A stretch of DNA of 25,886 nt from Candidatus Nealsoniibacteriota bacterium (GTDB lineage: Bacteria; Patescibacteriota; Minisyncoccia; Minisyncoccales; PWPS01): positions 1-25,886 of the forward strand of contig PWGJ01000031.1 of the NCBI GenBank assembly GCA_003554445.1, read 5' to 3'. Position 1 is the stretch's first letter; the number at the start of each line of letters is the position of its first letter. The translations under genes and the position numbers were made by a program. The notes under the pieces were generated by a model that was not told the origin of the DNA, did not search any database, and was given only the letters and a program-made list of their open reading frames with translations. Below are positions 13,568 to 20,508 of this stretch, piece after piece.

Positions 13568-14239
13568 ATGCCATTTAACCCAGAAAAGCCTAACAATTTA
13601 AACAGAGAAAGGGAGGGTAAACGAGAGGATGAAAAACAAGTTACAGATTTTGAAAAAAGAGAAGAAAATCTTGGCAAGATAAAGGAGTTGCTGGTGCAAA
13701 AAAAAGAGGCATTCGATCACCTGAACGATTCAGCCGAAATAATTGAGGAGAATATGATTTTGGGAATTAATAACACATTGGAAGATTTAAGTTGGGAAGA
13801 TGTTTCGGAAGAAAAAAGAGAGTTAATAGAAGAATTTTTAGAGCTAAAATCATTTTCAAATGAAAATAAAGAAGGGAAAGAGCAGCTATCAAAAAAGATT
13901 AAAAGAAGCCAAGTTATAGATAAAGTTAAAGGTGTTTTTTCCGGATTGAGAGGAAAAATAAATGGATCACGAGAAAAAATAGATAATGAAATTGATAGAG
14001 AGATAGATCAAATTCTAGAAGAAACTAAAAATATAGAAATTGAGGATAATATTCCAGAATATGAACTAGAAAAACTGAAAGCGCTTCATTATAAAAAGAT
14101 AGAGATGGCAAAAGAATTAAACGAAATAGCTATTCTTGCTGAAAGTGAAGCTAGGAAATTAGAAATTGAAGGGTATAAAAGAGAGTTGGAAAAACTTTAC
14201 GAAAGGGTTGGTAAAACAGCTGAGGGTAGAGAGCAATAA
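13568..14239 (+). CDS. Coiled-coil hypothetical protein
   Basis: A 223-residue, highly charged protein rich in Glu and Lys. An unstructured N-terminal 25 residues (MPFNPEKPNNLNREREGKRE) is followed by long helices with heptad-like spacing (about 25-110 and 130-215). There is no cysteine, signal peptide or membrane segment. It resembles in style the 1131-residue coiled-coil protein further along, but I see no direct repeat shared between them. It ends 30 bases before a terminator. Function is unknown; a structural or scaffold role is only a guess. Confidence 0.75.
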   Translation: MPFNPEKPNNLNREREGKREDEKQVTDFEKREENLGKIKELLVQKKEAFDHLNDSAEIIEENMILGINNTLEDLSWEDVSEEKRELIEEFLELKSFSNENKEGKEQLSKKIKRSQVIDKVKGVFSGLRGKINGSREKIDNEIDREIDQILEETKNIEIEDNIPEYELEKLKALHYKKIEMAKELNEIAILAESEARKLEIEGYKRELEKLYERVGKTAEGREQ

Positions 14240-14269
14240 AGGACAAGTATCATATTTTTGCAAGTTTAA

Positions 14270-14293
14270 AGAGGGTCTGTTGGACCCTCTTTT
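14270..14293 (+). terminator. Bidirectional terminator
   Basis: AGAGGGTC (14270-14277), a 5-nt loop and GACCCTCT (14283-14290), followed by TTT. On the minus strand the same stem runs into TTAAAC, so it may also end the 50-residue membrane-protein gene coming the other way. Confidence 0.75.
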
Positions 14294-14444
14294 ACAAATT
14301 AAATTTTATTAAAAAATAGACTATCAGTCCGGAAACCAGAATTACGGAAAAACCGATAAAGAAAGAAAATAAAACATCAAAAACGATATTTTTCGGAGCA
14401 AAGACAACAAATCCGCAGCCGGCTAAAAAAAATAATTTGTTCAA
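14292..14444 (-). CDS. 50-residue small membrane protein
   Basis: A 51-codon frame from TTG 14444 to TAA 14292. The protein starts MNKLFFLAGCGFVVFAPKNI and has two hydrophobic segments (about 4-16 and 21-46) separated by a short PKN turn. It has almost no charged residues, as expected of a hairpin in the membrane. The start is supported by GAAAGGAG with a following G-run ending five bases before the TTG, and by a good promoter (14468-14496) whose transcript would begin almost at the SD. The stop lies right at the terminator stem at 14270-14293. I do not recognise a family. The 143-residue membrane protein upstream on the same strand has a similar SD-led, non-ATG start. Confidence 0.72.
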   Translation of the reverse strand: MNKLFFLAGCGFVVFAPKNIVFDVLFSFFIGFSVILVSGLIVYFLIKFNL

Positions 14445-14467
14445 AATATCCCCCCTCTCCTTTCTTA

Positions 14468-14496
14468 AAGATACTAACTAAATGTTGTGATGTCAA
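14468..14496 (-). promoter_or_regulatory. Promoter of the 50-residue membrane protein
   Basis: TTGACA (14496-14491), a 17-base spacer and TATCTT (14473-14468). The first two T residues of the -35 are the end of the preceding terminator's T-run. Confidence 0.65.
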
Positions 14497-14525
14497 AAAA
14501 AAGAGAGCCGGTTGGCCTGGCCCTC
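14495..14525 (-). terminator. Terminator of the 143-residue membrane protein gene
   Basis: On the minus strand GAGGGCC, a bulged A and GG pair with CC and GGCTCTC around a CCAA loop, followed by eight T residues. Confidence 0.88.
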
Positions 14526-14541
14526 AAATATGTTTTTTAAT

Positions 14542-14973
14542 TTAGTTTACTTGCTTTGAGTTGTTAATAATGTGAGTGTAGATTCTTGCTATCATCCAAA
14601 GCCCAACAATTACAATTGCCGATACCAGTATGACGAAAAAGAGAGTTTCCGCAATTTCGGACCGGCTCAAAATTTGAGCCACAGCTCTCGAACTATAACC
14701 CGATATGAAGCCGGCTACAGTCACAACGATCCAACTTATGGACAAAATTCCGTTCAACAAGCTTTTTCTTCTGATAAATCTAATGAATCTTAAAAGAAAA
14801 AATATGTGCAGTAGGATTATCAATCCGTAAAAAATATTCTCTGCTCTCCCCGATCGTGAGGCGGCTTCAGCGATACTTTTAGCATCATGTCCCAGAATGG
14901 TAAAACCAATTATCAGCACAAAAAGCACCAACAAAACTATATCTTTTATAGGTAGTTTTAAAAGAGCTTTCAC
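14542..14973 (-). CDS. Four-helix membrane protein with internal duplication
   Basis: A 143-residue membrane protein of unknown function with hydrophobic helices at about 10-27, 48-66, 77-91 and 111-130. Two copies of one unit are visible: GHDAKSIAEAASRSGRAENIF at 28-48, and GYSSRAVAQILSRSEIAETLF at 92-112. Each sits between two helices, so the protein looks like a duplicated two-helix hairpin. The shared pattern includes A, SRS and AE. It starts at GTG, seven bases after GGAGG within CAAAAGGAGGGATA, and is transcribed from the promoter at 14998-15026. The ribosome-binding site is complementary over 12 nt to the RNA2 loop. The arrangement suggests a small channel, sensor or antitoxin-like membrane partner, but I have no basis to choose. 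Confidence 0.78.
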   Translation of the reverse strand: MKALLKLPIKDIVLLVLFVLIIGFTILGHDAKSIAEAASRSGRAENIFYGLIILLHIFFLLRFIRFIRRKSLLNGILSISWIVVTVAGFISGYSSRAVAQILSRSEIAETLFFVILVSAIVIVGLWMIARIYTHIINNSKQVN

Positions 14974-14997
14974 TTTTATCCCTCCTTTTGATACTTA

Positions 14998-15026
14998 ACT
15001 ATACAATAATATAAATATTTTGTCAA
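14998..15026 (-). promoter_or_regulatory. Promoter of the 143-residue membrane protein
   Basis: TTGACA (15026-15021), a 17-base spacer and TATAGT (15003-14998). The TGA in the -35 is the stop codon of the DUF389 gene. Confidence 0.75.
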
Positions 15027-16015
15027 GAATAAACGATAGCCGAAACGGCTGCCAAAAGTAACATTACCCAAATAAATATTGCCAAGCCGGTTAAAAATTG
15101 TGCTTTTAGTCTCTCCCAGCCGGTTCTGGGAGATATTTTCTGGATTAAAAAGGTTACTACACCGGCCAAATTGACCGAAACCAAATTTATCACAAAAAGA
15201 AGCAGAGCACCGAACATTAAATCGATAAATCCGGAACCCAGCAATAATCCAACGACAACCAGAGGCGGTAAAAGAGAGATCGCTACCATGACTCCGGCTA
15301 AAGATGTTAAAGTTCCGGTGGTAAAGGACAATGCTCCAACAACTCCGGTTGCTAAAGAAACCAATACATCACCCATTCCGGCACCGGTTCGCAAAGCGAT
15401 TTCCGGCGCGTGCGGATTAACTTGAAAAACAAAACCGATCAGCACCGAAAAAACAAAACCTGCAGATATTCCCACTATAAGTGTTTTAGCGGATTTAAAA
15501 GTTAATTCAAAATCTCCCAGGACGGTGCCTAAAGATAATCCTGCAGACGGGCCAAGCAAAGGAGCAATAATCATCGCTCCTACTACCATGGGAACATTGC
15601 CCTTAATAAGACCTATGGCAGCAACCAGAGAGGCTAATATTATGAGAACCAGATAAGTCCAGGTTAATTTTGTGTTAGCTGAAATATTGGAATAAAGTTC
15701 TTCTCGGCTTACTCTTTCCGGACCAATTTTTTCTTTAGTGTTTTTTAATTTCTCTTCTTGTTCAACTTGAAATCTGGGAATTGAAGCCTCTACGGGCATA
15801 ATCACCGTTCTAAAGCCTTCAACTTCTGAAAATTCGTCTTCAAGTTCATCTAAAAACCCTTCTATATTTTCAGCTAAAACCAAAGCTCTAATCAATACCT
15901 TTTTATCCGAAATTCGATCATGCCAAAATTCATCAATTAAGGACTTTCTTAAAATCTCATCGGCCTTGGTTTTTTTGTCCAAGGGTAGAAATATGCTTAC
16001 GAGACGTAAATTCAT
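15023..16015 (-). CDS. DUF389 (TIGR00341-type) membrane protein
   Basis: A 330-residue protein. The first 110 residues are soluble (MNLRLVSIFLPLDKKTKADE) and would fold as an ACT-like or ferredoxin-like domain. The rest has about six membrane helices, with the family segment MVVGAMIIAPLLGPSAGLSL and a later VMVAISLLPPLVVVGLLLGS. DUF389 proteins are widespread but poorly characterised; transport or membrane signalling is often suggested without firm proof. The ATG has no SD. Its stop codon is part of the promoter of the membrane protein that follows it on the same strand. Confidence 0.88.
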   Translation of the reverse strand: MNLRLVSIFLPLDKKTKADEILRKSLIDEFWHDRISDKKVLIRALVLAENIEGFLDELEDEFSEVEGFRTVIMPVEASIPRFQVEQEEKLKNTKEKIGPERVSREELYSNISANTKLTWTYLVLIILASLVAAIGLIKGNVPMVVGAMIIAPLLGPSAGLSLGTVLGDFELTFKSAKTLIVGISAGFVFSVLIGFVFQVNPHAPEIALRTGAGMGDVLVSLATGVVGALSFTTGTLTSLAGVMVAISLLPPLVVVGLLLGSGFIDLMFGALLLFVINLVSVNLAGVVTFLIQKISPRTGWERLKAQFLTGLAIFIWVMLLLAAVSAIVYS

Positions 16016-16076
16016 TGAATTTATTTAAAGTTAACACTTATCATATGATAGCAAAAATAAGAAGCAGTGGCTAATA

Positions 16077-16105
16077 TTTACTTATATCAAATTCTGCTAT
16101 ATAAT
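16077..16105 (+). promoter_or_regulatory. Promoter of the coiled-coil operon
   Basis: TTTACT (16077-16082), a 17-base spacer and TATAAT (16100-16105). The predicted start is near 16112, giving a leader of about 20 nt without an SD. Confidence 0.6.
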
Positions 16106-16132
16106 TAGCTAATAAATCCACTTAAGTTTATT

Positions 16133-16453
16133 ATGCAAAAAGGAGCGGAAACTTTTATAGAAGACAAAACGGAAGAAATTTTATCGTCTCCTTCATATAA
16201 AGATCTGGATGAAAGTGATAAGGATGAATTGAGGGAAGAAATAAAAGCTCATTTAGAAAGAATGGTGATCGAAATTTTTATAAACAGACTCTCAAGTGAT
16301 CAAGCTGAAGAACTCAATAAATTGGCCAGAAAAGACGGGAAAAGAGCTCTTAGAAAATTAAGAGAGTTTTCTTTTTCATCACCGGATCTGGCTAAAGATT
16401 TGGAAGAAACATTGAATAAGGAGGTTGAAAAGTTTAAATCACTCAAATCATGA
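16133..16453 (+). CDS. Small helical protein, possibly DUF5663-like
   Basis: A 106-residue all-helical, charged protein. The central stretch HLERMVIEIFINRLSSDQAE followed by ELNKLA resembles short helical domains common in Patescibacteria and annotated DUF5663; I offer this as a possibility, not a firm match. There are no cysteines, signal or membrane segments. Its TGA overlaps the ATG of the 1131-residue protein (ATGA, four bases), so the two are translationally coupled and likely act together. Confidence 0.72.
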   Translation: MQKGAETFIEDKTEEILSSPSYKDLDESDKDELREEIKAHLERMVIEIFINRLSSDQAEELNKLARKDGKRALRKLREFSFSSPDLAKDLEETLNKEVEKFKSLKS

Positions 16454-19400
16454 AAGAGGAAAATTTAAATCATAAAGAAATCCAAAGCAAAAGAGAGAAA
16501 GTTGAGAAAAAACTCAAAGAGGATGGAGCGAGACGAGTTACGAACCGTGGAGAAGACGGTTCTTTTGTAGAAGGATCTCATTTGAGAGTGACTGCAGAGC
16601 AAATTGAAAATGCGAGAAAAGAGATGCAAGAATCATTGAAACCAATTTCCGCTAAAATAGAAGAAAACAAAGAAAAGATAGAAGAATTAGAGAGGAAATA
16701 CATTGAAAAAGGTTACCCCGATGAAATAGAAAGGAGAATTTTAGAACTCGAAAAATCAATAAAAAATAAAGAAAAGAAGAAGCGAATACAAGACATTGAA
16801 AAGAGGAGAAAGAAATTAATTGAAGACTTGGAAGATCTGGAGAAAGAGGCGGACCCCAAAGGAATCAGATTAAGAAGTAACGAGGCAATAGAAAATGAAG
16901 CCGTTCAGAAAGAGGGTGAAATTAAAGATATTGAAAAGGAAAAAGAGAAATTAATAAATGAGTTGGAAGAAAAATTGAGCGAAAAAACTGAAAACAAAAA
17001 AGCGAGGCTTAAAAAAGCGAGAGAGATTGATCTTGAAGATTTAGAAAAAATTGGAGAGGGCGATGAAATTGATAGCGAACAATCTCCGGAGATGAAAAGA
17101 AGAAGAGAAAGAATGAAGGAATACGAGAAGGAGACGGAGAAAGTATTAAATCAAGAAACGAAAAAAAGAGAAGGAGAGACAGCTAATCCGGAAAAGGAAA
17201 CTGATAAAAAAGAAAGAGAGGAGGAAGAAAAAGAGGAAAATTTGGATAATTTCGGAGAAAACCTACCCGTGGATATGAGTGCCGAAGAAGCTGAAGATCC
17301 GGAAAAAGAAGAAGAGCAAGAGAAAGAGGAAGGTTTGGATAATTTCGGAGAAAACCTACCCGTGGATATGAGTGCCGAAGAAGCTGAAGAGACCGTTTTG
17401 GATTTGGCTGAACACTTGGAGAAAAAAGTTTATGGAGAAACAAATAAAAGTATACTCAAAAAATCATGGAAAAAAGCTCGCAACCTAATGGGTGCCGTCG
17501 GTGGTGCGGTCGGTCTTAAAAAATTGGTAAGTACCGTTCCCGGCGTTTCCGAAGCTTTGAAATCAGCGGGCATCAGAGGAACTATGGCCAGTGGTGCAAT
17601 AGCCGGTGTCGGTTTAAAATTAGGATCTTACGGACTTGAAGCATGGGATGAAACTAAAAAATATGAAGGCTTTAAGGAAAGCCTGGATGAAGAAATTGAA
17701 TCGATAGAAGGTTCCTCAGAAGAGTACATCAAAGAAAAGATGGCTGATTTGAATACAAATATATCCATTGTTGAAGAAAGAGTTAAAGAGTTACAAAGAG
17801 AATTCGATCATCAAAAGGAGAAATATAAAGAAGAAAAAGATTGGTTTTTTCAAAAAGCGGGCTGGCTCTTTCAAGAAGAAAGAAGTGCTTTGCTTGCAGA
17901 TATTAAAAAACATAAAAAAGTTCTCGAAGTCGCAAAAAACGAGTTTAGATATTTATCAGTCGAGTTAAAAGAAAGAGAGCCCGGAACGGATATTAAGAAT
18001 TTAGCTAAAGAGATGGTCAACGGTAAAAAAGAGCAGCTCAGAGAGATGCAAGGAGAAGATAATCCTCACGGAAGTCTTGCAAACTACCTGCTTGTCACTA
18101 TGGAAGGAACAGAAAGTAAAATGGGAGATGAAACCAAACAGCAAGCCGAATTAATGAAGAAGATTGAATATTCGGAAACGGGATTAAAGGCAAAGCTTGA
18201 ACAAGAAAATAGAAGCGTAGCCAAAGAAATACTTATTTCTGCAGGACTGGTTGCCGCCCTGGCTCCCGTTGCCGAAAGTATAATTCAATCGGAAGCTGTT
18301 CAAGAGCAATTTGAAAAAATCGGTGATTGGGTAACCGAAAGAATCGGAGATATTAGAGGTAGCTCAACCGCAGAAGTAAACGAATTCAAAGAGATGATCG
18401 AAGGAGTTACCGAATTTACCGAGAAAAGAGTTTTGGAAACCATTGATGAGATTACCGAAAAAGAGATAAATTATATGATAGAATCCGGAGATAGTGTTTG
18501 GTCGGTTACAGAGGAGTTTTTAACCGAGGGGATGGGAGAAGAATTCACCTCATTGGATGAGGCGAAAAAAACTTATGTAATCGATCACATCACCACGGCG
18601 ATTGAAAGTAGTCCGGAAGAATTCGGTTTGGAGCTTGGAGAGGGAGAGACAATAGATCTTTTGTTTGCCGATAGTAATCACACTATTGATTTTTCTCCCC
18701 TACTCGACGGTGAATTGGAAATCGCCCTACAGAGAGCAGAGTCCTTATCCACCGAAGAGGTTGCGAATATATTGGAAAATAATGAAAAAATAGGAGAATT
18801 CATAAGCGACCACCAGCAGATTGATTTATCCGGTGAAACGATTATCGAGCTCGAGACGGTCGCTGAAGATCTCACTGAAGAAAAAATAGCGGAAGAACTG
18901 ATAGTTGACGAATTAAGAAGTGAAAGCCTCAGTGCTACGGAGCAATTAACAAGTATTGAAAACTGGTTGGAAGACATGCAAGATGGAAAACTAAATGAGG
19001 CTCACTTTGATTTTATGGCCGACACTTCCGAAGGTGGTCAAAGAGAATTATGGGTAGAGCAACTCAGTCGCCTAAAAGGAGTTACTTACGAGGAGATGGA
19101 AGTCATCCTTGAAGAATCTTTTGCAGAGATAAGTGCTGGAGCAGAAGCTCCCGGTGCAGAATCGGTGGCAAGTGAAGCAGTTGAAAGCTCTCCGGAAAGT
19201 TTTTCGGAAGAGGTTGCCGAATGGAAAAATTCCATAGAAAACAATAGCCTTACCGCAGCAGAGTATGAAACATTATTGGAGTCGGGAAATGAAGAGCTTA
19301 TTGAAGAAATTGCGGAAAAAAGAGATTCTACACCCGAAGAAACTCGTCAACTGATAAATGAAAGGATAGAAGAGATTAAACAAGCAGAAGGAGAAGCAAT

Positions 19401-19845
19401 GACTTCTTCATCGGAAATGGCGGCCGAAGAGTCAGCAATGTCAGCAGCGGAAACTGTTGAAGAAGAGGCAGAAGAAATAGTGGAAAGTAGTGTAGAAAAA
19501 GAAATATATCAAATGGAAGGATATATATCTCCGGAAGACAGAATGTTATTTTTTGAAAACTTCAGAAATCACTTCGGTAATGAAAATGTAAATTCAATAT
19601 ACGAAATCGTCGAAGCTTTAATGGAAGATGAAGTTTCTCCTCAGGAATTTATCGATTGGGTTGAGGACGGCGCATTTGATAAAACCGTAGCTTTCGGAAC
19701 TGAACATCCTCCGAAAGAAGTTCTTGTTAACGACTTGGAGAATTCAATTAATCTACTCAACGAAGCTGAACGAGAAGCCGTATACAAAGGAAGGCTCAGA
19801 GCAATGAGAATGAAAATAAGAAAATATATACTTTACGGCAAATAA
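16450..19845 (+). CDS. Giant acidic coiled-coil protein with LysM-like motif
   Basis: A 1131-residue protein of unknown function. Residues 1-250 are almost pure charged coiled coil. At 265-313 an 18-residue acidic motif, LDNFGENLPVDMSAEEAE, occurs twice. A Gly/Ala-rich, weakly hydrophobic region follows (about 343-395), then more coiled coil, and a hydrophobic helix around EILISAGLVAALAPVAE (about 594-610). After that comes NYMIESGDSVWSVTEEFL (674-691), which resembles the start of a LysM-type domain (YxVxxGDTLWSIA). The last 300 residues are acidic and Ser/Ala/Glu rich with several helical repeats. There is no N-terminal signal peptide, so it is either cytoplasmic with a membrane anchor or exported by another route. 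It is coupled to the small helical gene upstream. Confidence 0.82.
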   Translation: MKEENLNHKEIQSKREKVEKKLKEDGARRVTNRGEDGSFVEGSHLRVTAEQIENARKEMQESLKPISAKIEENKEKIEELERKYIEKGYPDEIERRILELEKSIKNKEKKKRIQDIEKRRKKLIEDLEDLEKEADPKGIRLRSNEAIENEAVQKEGEIKDIEKEKEKLINELEEKLSEKTENKKARLKKAREIDLEDLEKIGEGDEIDSEQSPEMKRRRERMKEYEKETEKVLNQETKKREGETANPEKETDKKEREEEEKEENLDNFGENLPVDMSAEEAEDPEKEEEQEKEEGLDNFGENLPVDMSAEEAEETVLDLAEHLEKKVYGETNKSILKKSWKKARNLMGAVGGAVGLKKLVSTVPGVSEALKSAGIRGTMASGAIAGVGLKLGSYGLEAWDETKKYEGFKESLDEEIESIEGSSEEYIKEKMADLNTNISIVEERVKELQREFDHQKEKYKEEKDWFFQKAGWLFQEERSALLADIKKHKKVLEVAKNEFRYLSVELKEREPGTDIKNLAKEMVNGKKEQLREMQGEDNPHGSLANYLLVTMEGTESKMGDETKQQAELMKKIEYSETGLKAKLEQENRSVAKEILISAGLVAALAPVAESIIQSEAVQEQFEKIGDWVTERIGDIRGSSTAEVNEFKEMIEGVTEFTEKRVLETIDEITEKEINYMIESGDSVWSVTEEFLTEGMGEEFTSLDEAKKTYVIDHITTAIESSPEEFGLELGEGETIDLLFADSNHTIDFSPLLDGELEIALQRAESLSTEEVANILENNEKIGEFISDHQQIDLSGETIIELETVAEDLTEEKIAEELIVDELRSESLSATEQLTSIENWLEDMQDGKLNEAHFDFMADTSEGGQRELWVEQLSRLKGVTYEEMEVILEESFAEISAGAEAPGAESVASEAVESSPESFSEEVAEWKNSIENNSLTAAEYETLLESGNEELIEEIAEKRDSTPEETRQLINERIEEIKQAEGEAMTSSSEMAAEESAMSAAETVEEEAEEIVESSVEKEIYQMEGYISPEDRMLFFENFRNHFGNENVNSIYEIVEALMEDEVSPQEFIDWVEDGAFDKTVAFGTEHPPKEVLVNDLENSINLLNEAEREAVYKGRLRAMRMKIRKYILYGK
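17241..17390 (+). repeat. 93-bp in-frame tandem duplication with 57-bp identical core
   Basis: The 57 bases at 17241-17297 recur without a mismatch at 17334-17390, a period of 93 bp (31 codons). The linker between them is Glu/Lys rich. Identity at the DNA level, including wobble positions, indicates a recent duplication or strong homogenisation. Confidence 0.95.
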
Positions 19846-19872
19846 AAAATCCCCGCATAAGAGCAAGGGATT
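19838..19872 (-). terminator. Terminator of the A/V-type ATPase operon
   Basis: On the minus strand AATCCCTTGC and GCGGGGATT pair (one bulged T, one G-U) around a 6-nt loop and run into TTTTTTATTTG. The stem may also serve the coiled-coil operon converging from the plus strand, with a weaker T-tract. Confidence 0.8.
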
Positions 19873-19890
19873 AATTTTATAAATTAAAAT

Positions 19891-20508
19891 CTATTTCAAG
19901 AAGTCTTTGAGCTTCATCAGGACGGTTCTTTCGAACCGTTCTTTTTCTTCCAGCTTTTGTGTAATGTATTTTTGAGCCTCTTCTATTTCCGGAATATAAA
20001 CATGTTCTAGTGAGTTGACTCTTCTTCTGGTATTCTCAATCTCTTTTGCTAGAAGTTTTATCTTTTGCTCCAAAGTTGCGTATTCAATAATTGAATCCAG
20101 TATCTCAAAAGCTTTTCTTTGCGACTTCTCCAAGTTATAGTCTCCGGCTTTATTACTGAAGGGAGTTTCCTGTATTTCTTTTTTATTTTTAAATTCATAC
20201 TCCTCTACTCTGACTCCCATGATATTTTGATCATATTTTTCCAATTCGGCTTCGGGAATATGAGCTACCAATGCATCAATTTCATTTTTCCCCAAATTAT
20301 TTTCCGCCTTCAAGTAATCCATCAACATCTCCGGAGTTTTGGTTTCAATCTCTTTTCTTATCTTTTGAAGTTCTTTTACATGAGAAAGAAATTCCTGTAT
20401 TAAGCTGTCCAGCTTATTTTTCAACAAATCATGGCCCGACTGAGCAACTTTATGTTGCTTTTTAAGCCTTAAAAGCTCCTGTCTTGTTGGGTTAATTTTC
20501 TTTTTCAT
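19891..20508 (-). CDS. atpD: A/V-type ATPase subunit D (central stalk)
   Basis: A 205-residue coiled-coil protein. NPTRQELLRLKKQHKVAQSG near the start and the C-terminal helix with RRRVNSLEHVYIPEI are the standard subunit D ends. D forms the rotating central shaft that couples the catalytic A3B3 head to the membrane ring, together with subunit F. Its ATG lies 17 bases inside the end of the subunit B gene, so it is translated by coupling. It is the last gene of the operon and is followed by the terminator at 19838-19872. Confidence 0.95.
   Translation of the reverse strand: MKKKINPTRQELLRLKKQHKVAQSGHDLLKNKLDSLIQEFLSHVKELQKIRKEIETKTPEMLMDYLKAENNLGKNEIDALVAHIPEAELEKYDQNIMGVRVEEYEFKNKKEIQETPFSNKAGDYNLEKSQRKAFEILDSIIEYATLEQKIKLLAKEIENTRRRVNSLEHVYIPEIEEAQKYITQKLEEKERFERTVLMKLKDFLK

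Noticed and set aside
17183..17443. Minus-strand ORF with a repeated HSYPRVGFLRNYPN segment
   Set aside because: It is the mirror of the 57-bp duplication in the coiled-coil gene, without its own start signals.
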